Source: Clostridiales bacterium UBA4717 (GTDB lineage: Bacteria; Bacillota; Clostridia; Oscillospirales; CAG-272). From it: DNA of 14,038 bases. The first letter of the stretch is position 1. Every line of letters begins with the position of its first letter. A program made the position numbers and the translations under genes. The notes under the pieces were generated by a model, which saw only the letters and a list, made by a program, of their open reading frames with translations, was not told where the DNA came from and made no database searches. This document shows positions 1-7,806 of the stretch, piece by piece. The DNA lies in the NCBI GenBank assembly GCA_002404395.1, contig DHJP01000044.1, forward strand, positions 27,583 to 41,620, written 5' to 3'.

Positions 1-890
1 TGACCGATACCGCCGCCGATGGTATAAGGGAGCTTACCTTCAAGCAATTCTCGGTGGAACGGCAGATCGGCACGCTCGGGACAGCCTCTTTCTTCAAGCT
101 GAACAAGCAGCGATTTTTCGTCAACGCGTATGCCCATGGACGAAAGCTCAAGCGCTATATCAAGTAGAGGATAGTAAACGATTATGTCGCCGTTCAGGCT
201 CCAATCGTCATAGTCGGGTGCTCTGCCGTCGTGAATCTTGCCGGACTTCAGCTTTCCGCCTATCTGCATAATGAAAATTGCCCCATGCTCCTTCGCCGCC
301 GCATATTCGCGTTCTTTAGGCGAAAGTTCGGGATATTTGTCCTCAAGCTCCTGAGTGGTGATAAATTTTATTTCTTCGGGGAGCTGACGCTTGATGAACG
401 AGTATTCATACGAAATATAATATTCAGTGTGAAGCAGAGCGCGGTATATCCGCCTTACGGTGAGTTTCAGCGTGTCAAGCGTGCGTTCTTCTTTCTTTAT
501 GATCTTTTCCCAATCCCACTGATCGACGAATACCGAGTGAATGTTGTCGGTGTCTTCATCACGTCTCACGGCGTTCATGTCGGTGTAAAGTCCCTCTCCC
601 GGGTTGAATGCGTAGATGTTCAACGCGTGACGCTTCCATTTTGCAAGCGACTGCACGATCTCGGCATCATCACAGATGTTTTTTACATCAAAATTGACCG
701 GGCGCTCGACTCCGTTCAGGGTATCGTTGAGTCCGGAGGAGTGTCTGACAAACAGCGGAGCGGATACGCGGGTCAGATTTAACTGAATTGCAAGGTCACG
801 CTCGAAAAAGTCCTTGACCTTTTTGATCGCGACTTCGGTTTGTCTCAGGTCAAGCAATGATTTGTAGTTTTCGGGAATATGGAAGTTCAT
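1..890 (-). CDS. asnA: Aspartate-ammonia ligase (asparagine synthetase A), 3' end cut by window
   Basis: Cytoplasmic enzyme that makes asparagine from aspartate, ammonia and ATP (AMP-forming, class-II aminoacyl-tRNA-synthetase-like fold). The 296 visible residues read colinearly with E. coli AsnA: a SLAKWKR block, GEGLYTDM, DQWDWEK, then RAPDYDDW and LSSMGIRVD near the C-terminus, and the glycine-rich IGGGIG motif at residues 291-296 where the window ends. The family is about 330-340 residues, so roughly 35-45 residues (the SRL... class-II motif 3 region) lie outside. The ATG start at 890-888 is preceded by an AAAGG-type ribosome site. The gene lies 31 bp after the DUF1643 gene on the same strand, with no promoter or terminator seen in the gap, so the two are probably cotranscribed. 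Identification by remembered family motifs is firm. Confidence 0.96.
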   Translation of the reverse strand, partial: MNFHIPENYKSLLDLRQTEVAIKKVKDFFERDLAIQLNLTRVSAPLFVRHSSGLNDTLNGVERPVNFDVKNICDDAEIVQSLAKWKRHALNIYAFNPGEGLYTDMNAVRRDEDTDNIHSVFVDQWDWEKIIKKEERTLDTLKLTVRRIYRALLHTEYYISYEYSFIKRQLPEEIKFITTQELEDKYPELSPKEREYAAAKEHGAIFIMQIGGKLKSGKIHDGRAPDYDDWSLNGDIIVYYPLLDIALELSSMGIRVDEKSLLVQLEERGCPERADLPFHRELLEGKLPYTIGGGIG

Positions 891-921
891 TTTTTACCGT
901 GCCTTTCAAAGCGTAGCATAT

Positions 922-1548
922 TTATTTTTGATTTAGTACGTCAGCAATATAAGCCTGCGGATCAAAGGATGCAAATCGGCTTGAATTCGGAAGATACAGC
1001 GGGTGATGAGGATGCCCCTTCTTGGAGTTCGGACCGTTTGTGTACCACACGGCGCCGTATTTTTCGGCAATATGAGCCATGTCGGCGATAAGTTCGGAAA
1101 GATATGCGCGCTTTTCGATTATCGCTCCCCATGCCGCCCAGATCGCACGCGCGCCGAGAGTTTTGAGGACATATTCAAAGGCTTTCATGTTTTCCCGGTG
1201 CATTATCGGGTTCGGCACTCTGTCCATATCGTCGGGCTTGGTCGCACGCTGCGGATATACGTTGAACATTATAAAGCTGTCATACCCGGCGGACAGCGCG
1301 TGGCGTTCCACGCTTTTGACCGTGTTATCAAGCTTGTCCGGTTCTGCCGTTGAGGGGTTGATACCTACGCAGACTATCGGATTTTTTCCTTTGGTTCCGA
1401 GCAAGTACCTGTATTCGTCATAGCGGTCGGGGATATAGAGCCATTTTTCTTTTGAATAATGAGATATTCCGTTTTGCTCGTATTCACGGAGCGCGCTGTC
1501 AAAATCGGTTATTGTCAGAAGGTCGGTCGGTTTTGACGGTATATGCAT
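922..1548 (-). CDS. DUF1643 family protein
   Basis: A soluble protein of 208 residues, with no signal peptide or membrane segment. It carries the pattern I associate with DUF1643: CVGINPSTAEPDKLDNTVK followed by a GYDSFIMFNVYPQRAT block, and a C-terminal GHPHHPLYL segment. The biochemical function of the family is unknown to me. The frame is open back to a TTG at 1572, but I prefer the ATG at 1548-1546 because it has AAGGA placed 7 nt upstream, whereas the TTG has no ribosome site. It is first in a two-gene unit with asnA and is driven by the promoter at 1592-1620. The conserved Asn/Ser/Thr and His-rich segments could be catalytic, but that is inference only. Confidence 0.85.
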   Translation of the reverse strand: MHIPSKPTDLLTITDFDSALREYEQNGISHYSKEKWLYIPDRYDEYRYLLGTKGKNPIVCVGINPSTAEPDKLDNTVKSVERHALSAGYDSFIMFNVYPQRATKPDDMDRVPNPIMHRENMKAFEYVLKTLGARAIWAAWGAIIEKRAYLSELIADMAHIAEKYGAVWYTNGPNSKKGHPHHPLYLPNSSRFASFDPQAYIADVLNQK

Positions 1549-1591
1549 ATGTATATCCTTTCGCCGCGGCAACAGGTCCGAATTACTTTAT

Positions 1592-1620
1592 ATTTTAACA
1601 CTGCTTTTTAAAAAAGTCAA
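1592..1620 (-). promoter_or_regulatory. Promoter of the DUF1643-asnA unit
   Basis: Read on the minus strand, TTGACT (1620-1615) and TAAAAT (1597-1592) are separated by exactly 17 bp, a near-consensus vegetative sigma promoter. The expected start is near 1585, giving a leader of about 37 nt before the DUF1643 ATG. Confidence 0.8.
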
Positions 1621-1624
1621 CTGC

Positions 1625-1653
1625 TTGAAGTTTTGTTTTTAATTTCCTAAAAT
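1625..1653 (+). promoter_or_regulatory. Candidate promoter 1 of the exporter-SLH operon
   Basis: TTGAAG (1625-1630), a 17-bp spacer and TAAAAT (1648-1653). It would start transcription near 1660, leaving about 80 nt of leader before the TTG start at 1742. It overlaps the AT-rich divergent region and competes with a second possible -10 downstream (1698-1706). Confidence 0.5.
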
Positions 1654-1666
1654 TCGGTTGAAATTT

Positions 1667-1706
1667 ATACCGCCGTCAAAAAACCGTCACAAAGCGGTAT
1701 TATACT
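1667..1706 (+). promoter_or_regulatory. Possible operator: paired CCGTCA direct repeat inside an inverted repeat, next to a second -10
   Basis: CCGTCA occurs at 1673-1678 and again at 1684-1689, an 11-bp period (one helical turn). The pair lies between inverted arms ATACCGC (1667-1673) and GCGGTAT (1694-1700). TATTAT/TATACT (1698-1706) follows as a possible -10 with only a poor -35. Direct repeats one turn apart over the -35 region are typical of OmpR/PhoP-type response-regulator sites, so this may be an activator site for the exporter operon. No regulator gene is in the window. Confidence 0.35.
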
Positions 1707-1741
1707 TACAGCGTTGATAAAAAACGATCGGAGGGAATATT

Positions 1742-3442
1742 TTGGATAACGGTTCAAAAAAGAAGAAAAAGCATAAGGGCGCGCGTAAAAAGACGTTTAT
1801 CGTCGTGCTGATACTTATTTTGCTTGCGGCAGCGGCAGCATTTATGTTTTTGCCGCGCTCAAAGCCTCAGGCGGCGAGCGAGATCACCTATATCGAGGGC
1901 AAAGTCGCAAAGCAAACCATAAGAAACACGCTTACCGCAAGCGGCACACTTAAGCCTGCCGACTCGTACTCGGTCACTGCGGGAGTCGGCGGCGAGATCC
2001 TCGAATGTAACTTTGAGGAGGGCGATACCGTAAACAAGGATGACATAATGTATGTTATTGATTCCTCCGATATGGAAAACACCATAGACCGTGCACAGAT
2101 CTCATATGAGCGGACCGAGCGGAGCTATAAACAGACGCTTGAATCACTTGACGAGCTTGAAATATCGTCCGATATCGGCGGGATAGTGACCAAAGTGTAT
2201 GTATCTGAGGGAGACGAAATAAGAGCAGGTGCAGAGATAGCCGATATCCGCGACTATTCCGTAATGCACCTCACTCTGCCGTTTGCCGCTTCGGATGCCG
2301 AAAATGTAAAGGTCGGGGACAACGGATATGCCGTGCTTGACGGATCGTACGAAAAGATCGTTTGCCGCGTTGAGGAGATCGACCGCTTTGTAAGCGACTA
2401 TAACGGCAGAAGCGTGCGCTATATAAAGGTCAGCATTGATAATGCGGACGGCGTTCTTTTGAATACGGTGTCGGCAACCCTTGAGTTAGGCGATTCGGTC
2501 AGCCTGTCCGGCGGAAAGCTTGAATACAATGAAGAAAAAACCATAACAAGCAAAACTGCGGGAACGGTCGTCGTGATCGTTTCCAAAGGTGAAACGGTTT
2601 CGGAGGGCACATTGCTTTGCCGACTTGAAAGTGAGGAGCTTCAAAACAGTTATAAAGATGCGAAAGCCTCGCTTGACGACGCCGCGCTTTCTTTCGAAAA
2701 TACCCGTGAAAAGCTTGACGACTACTCGATAAAGGCGCCGATCACGGGAACCGTGATAGAAAAATACAGCAAAGCGGGCGATACCCTTGACGCAACGAAA
2801 GGACAGACCACGCTTGCGCTGATATACGATCTTTCATACCTGACTTTTGACATTTCGCTTGACGAGCTTGATATAAGTCTGGTTAAGACAGGTCAGAAAG
2901 TAGTGATTTCGTGTGACGCGATCTCTGCCGAAAATATTGATGGCGTGATCACCAAGGTCAGCGTAGTCGGCACTACCACGTATAATTCAACGAGCTATCC
3001 CGTTACCATTCGTATTGATAATCCTCCGGACGGAATGCTTGCCGGAATGAATGTCGACGCATCGATAATCGTGGAGGAAGCCGAAAATGTGCTGTCGGTT
3101 CCGTCTGCGGCAATACAGCGCGGAGATGTTGTATATGTAGCGGACGACGGAAGCAAGTCTGCGGACGATAACGCTCCGGAAGGCTATCGCAGCGTAAAGG
3201 TGACGACCGGTATTGCAAATGATGATTATATCGAACTTACCGATCCGGGCGAGCTTTCGGAGGGAGATACGGTTTATGTGCCGCAGGCAGTGCGTCTAAA
3301 GAGCGATGACGATATGTTCATGAATTTCGGCGGAGGTGACTTTCAGGGCGGAGGCAACTACCCGTCGGGAGGCGGTGACTTTTCGTCAGGCAGACCGTCG
3401 GGAGGTCCGAGCGGCGGAATGCCCGGAGGCGGTATGAGATGA
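1742..3442 (+). CDS. HlyD/MacA-type membrane-fusion (adaptor) protein with duplicated lipoyl-hairpin module
   Basis: Adaptor subunit of a MacAB-like tripartite-style ABC exporter, 566 residues. The TTG start at 1742 follows GGAGGG with 6 nt spacing. A lysine-rich cytoplasmic N-terminus (residues 5-17) precedes one membrane segment (about 18-37); the rest is extracytoplasmic. A first lipoyl half / helical hairpin / lipoyl half spans about 79-170, followed by beta-barrel sequence to about 250. The same order recurs at about 267-440: AGTVVVIVSKGETV, a hairpin at about 296-328, then IKAPITGTVIEKYSKAGDTL and the barrel. About 450-518 is the membrane-proximal domain. The last ~38 residues are a low-complexity Gly/Ser/Pro tail. 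Usual MacA-like adaptors are near 350-450 residues, so this one is long because of the duplication. It overlaps the ATPase gene by ATGA (4 bp), a sign of translational coupling. Confidence 0.92.
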   Translation: MDNGSKKKKKHKGARKKTFIVVLILILLAAAAAFMFLPRSKPQAASEITYIEGKVAKQTIRNTLTASGTLKPADSYSVTAGVGGEILECNFEEGDTVNKDDIMYVIDSSDMENTIDRAQISYERTERSYKQTLESLDELEISSDIGGIVTKVYVSEGDEIRAGAEIADIRDYSVMHLTLPFAASDAENVKVGDNGYAVLDGSYEKIVCRVEEIDRFVSDYNGRSVRYIKVSIDNADGVLLNTVSATLELGDSVSLSGGKLEYNEEKTITSKTAGTVVVIVSKGETVSEGTLLCRLESEELQNSYKDAKASLDDAALSFENTREKLDDYSIKAPITGTVIEKYSKAGDTLDATKGQTTLALIYDLSYLTFDISLDELDISLVKTGQKVVISCDAISAENIDGVITKVSVVGTTTYNSTSYPVTIRIDNPPDGMLAGMNVDASIIVEEAENVLSVPSAAIQRGDVVYVADDGSKSADDNAPEGYRSVKVTTGIANDDYIELTDPGELSEGDTVYVPQAVRLKSDDDMFMNFGGGDFQGGGNYPSGGGDFSSGRPSGGPSGGMPGGGMR

Positions 3443-4146
3443 CACCGATAATTGATTTAAGAGACATATACAAAATATACGTTATGGGCGACTCTGAGGT
3501 GCACGCCGCCGACGGAGTTTCGTTAAAAATATATGAAGGCGAGTTTGTGGCGATCGTCGGGCAGTCGGGTTCGGGCAAATCAACGCTTATGAATATTATC
3601 GGTTGCCTTGACGTTCCGACAAGCGGTGAGTATTATCTTAACGGAGAAGACGTGAGCGAGCTTGATGACGACGAACAGGCAAAGATACGCAACAAAATGC
3701 TCGGATTCATCTTTCAACAGTATAATCTGATCGCCAAGCTGACGGTCATTGAAAACGTGGAGCTTTCGTTGTTGTATGCCGGGATCGGAAAATCCAAGAG
3801 AAACGAAATGGCGAGAGCCGCGCTTGAAAGGGTGGGGCTTGCGGATAAACTTAACAATTATCCGAGTCAGCTTTCGGGCGGTCAGCAGCAAAGAGTGTCG
3901 ATCGCAAGAGCGCTTGCCGGAAATCCGTCGGTAATTCTTGCCGACGAGCCGACCGGCGCGCTTGACAGCAAAACCAGCCGCGAGGTGCTTGAATTTCTTA
4001 AAAAGTTGAACGCCGAGGGCAACACCATCGTGCTTATTACCCACGATAACGGCATTGCGGCGCAGGCAAAGCGCATTGTCAGAGTAATGGACGGAAAGAT
4101 CATTTACGACGGCGACGCAGATCATGCGTTTGAGGAAGGACGGTGA
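3439..4146 (+). CDS. ABC transporter ATP-binding protein (MacB/LolD class)
   Basis: Cytoplasmic ATPase of the exporter, 235 residues, the standard length for a stand-alone MacB/LolD-class ATPase. All motifs are intact: Walker A GQSGSGKST at 41-49, Q-loop FQQYNL at 92-97, signature LSGGQQQR at 145-152, Walker B VILADEP at 165-171 with catalytic Glu170, D-loop ALD at 174-176 and H-loop His202. The start ATG overlaps the stop of the adaptor gene (ATGA), and its stop lies 10 bp before the permease start. The three genes therefore form one transport unit: adaptor, ATPase, permease. Members of this class export peptides, lipoproteins or antimicrobial compounds; the substrate here cannot be told from sequence. 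Confidence 0.96.
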   Translation: MTPIIDLRDIYKIYVMGDSEVHAADGVSLKIYEGEFVAIVGQSGSGKSTLMNIIGCLDVPTSGEYYLNGEDVSELDDDEQAKIRNKMLGFIFQQYNLIAKLTVIENVELSLLYAGIGKSKRNEMARAALERVGLADKLNNYPSQLSGGQQQRVSIARALAGNPSVILADEPTGALDSKTSREVLEFLKKLNAEGNTIVLITHDNGIAAQAKRIVRVMDGKIIYDGDADHAFEEGR

Positions 4147-4156
4147 GATATTTATT

Positions 4157-5326
4157 ATGGGAGTTTTCCAGGCATTCAAGCTTGCACTGAAAAGTCTTGC
4201 CGGAAATAAAATGAGATCTTTTCTCACGATGCTCGGAATTATCATCGGCGTTGCCGCGGTCATCATTCTGGTCAGCCTTATGCAGGGCTTGACCGGTCAG
4301 GTCACTTCGATGTTTTCGGATCTCGGCACGGACAGACTCACCGTAAGCGTTCAGAGCCGCGGCGCGGCAAGAGTGGTGGACGACGATGATTTTTACGAAT
4401 TTTACAACGATAATTCGTCTTATTTCAGAGCCATGTCTCCGAGCGTAGGCGTGAACGGTACGGTCAAGGTTAAAAATACCGAATATTCTTCAAGCGTTAC
4501 CGGCGTGTCGGAGGATTATATGAGCATAGACGACCTTGAGCTTTCCGACGGCAGGTTCATTTCGTATTCGGATATCGAATATTACGAAAAGGTCTGTGTT
4601 ATCGGCTCGTATCTTAATACCGAAGCATACGGCGGAAAGGCGGTCGGACAGGTGATCAGGGTCGGAGGCGAGCTGTATACGATAGTCGGAGTGCTGTCGG
4701 AATCCGACGATTCAAGCGAGGGCTCGGCGGATGACTGTATTTATCTGCCGTATTCAACCGCCTGCAAGAACGGAAGGGCTCAGATAGGCTCGTATATATT
4801 CTGCGTTGCCGACTCGGGCAACGTCAGCCTGTGTGAGGATCTGATCGACGATTATTTGTACGGAATATTCAAGTCGGATGACTATTACAATATCATGAAT
4901 ATGCAGTCGCTCATCGACACGATGGAGGACATGATAAATAAGATGACGCTCGTACTTGTCGGAATTGCCGGGATATCTTTGCTTGTCGGCGGTATAGGTA
5001 TTATGAATATAATGCTTGTTTCGGTGACCGAGCGCACGCGCGAGATCGGTATAAGAAAATCGCTCGGCGCGAGACGTCGCGATATCATGCGGCAGTTTGT
5101 GATAGAAGCCGGCACCACGTCGGCAATGGGCGGAGTCATCGGAATTATAATCGGGGTGGTTTGCTCGACCGTGCTCGGAAACGCTATAGGCATTACCGCC
5201 AGACCGACCTTTTTCGCGGTCGCGCTGAGCGCGGGAGTGTCGGTATTTATCGGCGTGCTGTTCGGATATCTGCCGGCAAGCAAGGCGTCGAAGCTGAATC
5301 CGATAGATGCGTTGAGGTTTGAATGA
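4157..5326 (+). CDS. MacB/FtsX-type ABC transporter permease
   Basis: Membrane subunit of the exporter, 389 residues. The frame is open from an ATG at 4124 inside the ATPase gene, but the ATG at 4157 is preferred: GGTGAG lies 9 nt upstream and the protein then begins with the family-typical amphipathic MGVFQAFKLALKSL. Segment order is TM1 at about 20-45, a large extracellular MacB_PCD domain (about 46-262), then TM2 (about 264-290), TM3 (about 312-335) and TM4 (about 345-370). The conserved cytoplasmic loop TERTREIGIRKSLGARRRDI lies between TM2 and TM3. The C-terminus LPASKASKLNPIDALRFE is the classic MacB/FtsX ending. This four-helix mechanotransmission type usually works as a dimer on a dimer of the ATPase. 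Confidence 0.95.
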   Translation: MGVFQAFKLALKSLAGNKMRSFLTMLGIIIGVAAVIILVSLMQGLTGQVTSMFSDLGTDRLTVSVQSRGAARVVDDDDFYEFYNDNSSYFRAMSPSVGVNGTVKVKNTEYSSSVTGVSEDYMSIDDLELSDGRFISYSDIEYYEKVCVIGSYLNTEAYGGKAVGQVIRVGGELYTIVGVLSESDDSSEGSADDCIYLPYSTACKNGRAQIGSYIFCVADSGNVSLCEDLIDDYLYGIFKSDDYYNIMNMQSLIDTMEDMINKMTLVLVGIAGISLLVGGIGIMNIMLVSVTERTREIGIRKSLGARRRDIMRQFVIEAGTTSAMGGVIGIIIGVVCSTVLGNAIGITARPTFFAVALSAGVSVFIGVLFGYLPASKASKLNPIDALRFE

Positions 5327-5362
5327 GCGAATATCCGTTAAATGTTTAAGTGGGGTAACATA

Positions 5363-7699
5363 ATGAAAAATAAGATTTTGCCGGTATTTCTGTGTGTAAT
5401 TCTTTTGCTTGCGTCGGTAATGTCGCTGACTGCCGCGGCAAGCGCAGAATATCCGAACGAAGAGATGATACGGCTAAATAAGTTGCTCGGTATCATTGAG
5501 GGCGACTCTGCCGGAGAGCTTGGACTTGACAGAAGCGTCACGCGCGCCGAGTTTTCCAAGATGCTCACCGTAGCTTCCGAATACAAAGATGAAGCGGTCA
5601 ACGCGGTGAATGTGTCGGCAGGTTTTTCCGATGTGCCTGCATCTGCTTGGGCATCGCCTTATATAAAGACTGCGACCGCTCACAAGTGGATATACGGCTA
5701 CAGCGACGGTACCTTCCGACCGAACGACGGCATCAAGCTTGAAGAAGCGGCAACGATGCTGTTAAGGCTGCTCGGTTATACCGAATCGGATATGAGCGGC
5801 AAGTATCCCGACGCACAGCTTGCGCTTTTTGACAAGCTTTCGCTCGGAGATAAGCTGACGCTGCAAAGAGGCGACGTGCTTACGCGCGGCGACTGCGAGA
5901 TACTGTTTTATAACCTGATGAACACAAATACCCGCACCGGGCAGATTTACGGAACGACGCTTTCGCTTTCGCTCGGAAGCGACGGCAAGGTTGATGTTGA
6001 CAAAGCCTTAAGCGATAAGCTTGAAGGGCCGTTCGTGATCGAAAAGAATTTTGCCGAGCTTGCGCTCGGGGGCGCGAATACGGTATTTTATCGGGACGGA
6101 AAAAGTGTGACCGAAGCGGATATCAGACAATTTGACGCAGTCTATTATATCAAAGCGCTTGATACGGTATATGCTTATTCGGACACGGTCACCGGAATAT
6201 ACGAATCAAGTGTGCTTTCGGATAATATTCCGACAAGCGTTACGGTAAGCGGACGGCAGTACGGCTTTGAAACCAAGGAAGCGGCGCGGAAGATGTCCGC
6301 GTTCGGAAGCCTCGCTGAGGATGATGTGGTGACTCTTGTTCTCGGCAGGGAAGGGAAGATCGCGGCGGCATATTCGGCGGAAGAATATCTTAAGCTTGAT
6401 GAAGACAATTATCTTGAGGTCGTGAACGGTACGCTTGACGGACCGTATGTGGTTGAAAACAGCTATTCCGATCTGGGATTGCCGACCGGCGGTGTTGCGG
6501 TCAGACGCAACGGTGCGGCTTCAAGTATTGCAGAGATAAAAAAATACGATGTGGTATACTACTCGAAGCTCGCCGGGACCTTGCTTGTTTACTCGGATTC
6601 GGTCAGCGGCACGTGTATGAGCGTTTCGCCGTCGCGTAATCTGCCGCAGTCGGTTAAAATAGGTTCCGGAACCTATACCTTTGAGACCTCCGAGGCGGCA
6701 AAAAGCGTTTCGGTACTCGGAGAGTATAAGCCGGGAGACCTCGTTACCGCACTGCTCGGGCATAACGGCGGGATCGTTAAGATAATACCGATGAGCGAAT
6801 TTGCACGTGAAGTATACGGAATAGTGACAAGCGTCGGTACGGAAGTGTTTTCCGACCCGAACGGCGGCGAATACAGTACCACTGCGCTGACTTTGTTTTC
6901 CACAGAGGGTGAAAAACTGACCGTTGCGTGCAAAACCGTCGGAATATCAACGGGAGACGCGGTATGCGTGTCATACTCTGACGGAGCGACTGCGAAAAAA
7001 CTTAAGGAAAGATCGCTCTCAGGAGAGGTCGGTGTGAATACTATCGGCGACGTTTCGGTTTCGCCCGAAATAAATGTGATCGAAACGGGTGCAAACGGAG
7101 AAACCGAAAGCGTTTTTTTCAGCCGTCTGACGGGAGCAAGGCTGCAAGCTGACGATGTGATTTATTACGCAACAGATGCAAACGGAAAAATCACGGATCT
7201 GATCCTGCGTGATTTTACGGGCGACGGAAACAAGTACGGCATTGTGACAACTGCCGAGTATTCGTCGGGCTTTACGTCAGACCAAGAGGATTATGACTAC
7301 ACCGAGGTAAACAACTCGAATTATATTTGTGAGTACCAGATCGGAACTCAGAAATATACGCTGACCTCGCTCGTAAAATATGCCTATGATGAAGGACCGA
7401 CCTGCTTTGTGTTCAAAAACGGCGCTGTCTCCGAGACCTATCTGCTTGCAAGTCTTAAGAGCACCGAGCTTGTGACGGACTTCGGTATAATGTCGGGCGG
7501 AAAGCTTTATCTGTATTCCGACGATATAACCGTTTATGTTCCGAGCGCAAAGAGATCGGACGGACTTGCATACAGAACGCTCACGGTCTCTGAGCTTTGC
7601 GATAATATCGATGACTATACTATAGAAGCATATATAGACAAGGTTCCCGAAAACGGCGGCAGGGTAAGGCTTCTCATCGCACGCGCAAAACAACATTAA
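5363..7699 (+). CDS. Secreted S-layer-homology (SLH) domain protein with internal duplication
   Basis: Exported cell-surface protein, 778 residues. The ATG at 5363 is chosen over 5342 because TGGGGT sits 6 nt upstream and the product starts directly with a signal peptide (MKNKILPVFLC, hydrophobic to about 23, cleavage likely near AAASA-EYP). Three N-terminal SLH units follow: about 33-72 (with canonical TRAE), about 88-139 (FSDVP...W..PYI..A...WIYGYSDGTFRPND) and a degenerate one about 146-187. SLH domains bind secondary cell-wall polymers. Residues about 222-341 and 360-479 are two diverged copies of one unit (GPFVIEKNF / GPYVVENSY; DAVYYIKALDTVYAYSD / DVVYYSKLAGTLLVYSD). The rest (about 480-778) is beta-rich, with related VIYYATDANGKITDL-type pieces, and I do not recognise it. 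It lies 36 bp after the permease with no terminator between, so it is probably in the exporter operon. Confidence 0.9.
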   Translation: MKNKILPVFLCVILLLASVMSLTAAASAEYPNEEMIRLNKLLGIIEGDSAGELGLDRSVTRAEFSKMLTVASEYKDEAVNAVNVSAGFSDVPASAWASPYIKTATAHKWIYGYSDGTFRPNDGIKLEEAATMLLRLLGYTESDMSGKYPDAQLALFDKLSLGDKLTLQRGDVLTRGDCEILFYNLMNTNTRTGQIYGTTLSLSLGSDGKVDVDKALSDKLEGPFVIEKNFAELALGGANTVFYRDGKSVTEADIRQFDAVYYIKALDTVYAYSDTVTGIYESSVLSDNIPTSVTVSGRQYGFETKEAARKMSAFGSLAEDDVVTLVLGREGKIAAAYSAEEYLKLDEDNYLEVVNGTLDGPYVVENSYSDLGLPTGGVAVRRNGAASSIAEIKKYDVVYYSKLAGTLLVYSDSVSGTCMSVSPSRNLPQSVKIGSGTYTFETSEAAKSVSVLGEYKPGDLVTALLGHNGGIVKIIPMSEFAREVYGIVTSVGTEVFSDPNGGEYSTTALTLFSTEGEKLTVACKTVGISTGDAVCVSYSDGATAKKLKERSLSGEVGVNTIGDVSVSPEINVIETGANGETESVFFSRLTGARLQADDVIYYATDANGKITDLILRDFTGDGNKYGIVTTAEYSSGFTSDQEDYDYTEVNNSNYICEYQIGTQKYTLTSLVKYAYDEGPTCFVFKNGAVSETYLLASLKSTELVTDFGIMSGGKLYLYSDDITVYVPSAKRSDGLAYRTLTVSELCDNIDDYTIEAYIDKVPENGGRVRLLIARAKQH
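6026..6799 (+). repeat. Protein-level tandem duplication inside the SLH gene
   Basis: Two units of about 120 residues (bases about 6026-6385 and 6440-6799) share order and key residues: GPxVxEN/EKxxxxLxL, a VxRxG/FYRDG turn, DxVYYxKxxxTxxxYSDxVxGxxxS, LPxSVxxGxxxYxFExxEAAxxxxxxGxxxxxDxVTxxLGxxGxI. The two are clearly diverged at DNA level, so the duplication is old. Confidence 0.7.
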
Positions 7700-7727
7700 A
7701 AATTTCCAAAGCGGACAATATAAAAAA

Positions 7728-7784
7728 CGCAGCGTGAAAGCGGATCTTCAGTGAGTGAGATCTCATTTTCGCGCTGCGCTTTTT
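7728..7784 (+). terminator. Bidirectional intrinsic terminator between the SLH gene and mgtE (palindrome copy A)
   Basis: CGCAGCGTGAAA (7728-7739) pairs with TTTCGCGCTGCG (7767-7778) through 12 bp including one G-T. An inner stem GATCT/AGATC (7743-7747 with 7758-7762) adds to it. T5 follows on the plus strand (7780-7784) and A6 precedes it (7722-7727), giving a T6 tract for minus-strand transcripts. It therefore ends both the exporter-SLH operon and the converging mgtE. The apex region AGTGAGATCTCA recurs in the element at 9702-9759. Confidence 0.85.
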
Positions 7785-7806
7785 CGCTTTATATGTCGGG
7801 ATAAGA

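Noticed and set aside
231..782. 183-residue plus-strand ORF at the left end
   Set aside because: It lies wholly antisense to asnA, which is confirmed by family motifs across the same bases; it is a shadow.
3420..3442. Gly-rich 3' end of the adaptor as a collagen-like or assembly artefact
   Set aside because: The frame stays open, ends in a normal ATGA overlap with the ATPase, and Gly/Ser/Pro tails are common in clostridial adaptors of this type.
3580..4266. 228-residue minus-strand ORF over the ABC ATPase
   Set aside because: Antisense to a fully motif-complete ATPase, with no ribosome site; its length reflects codon-bias shadowing.
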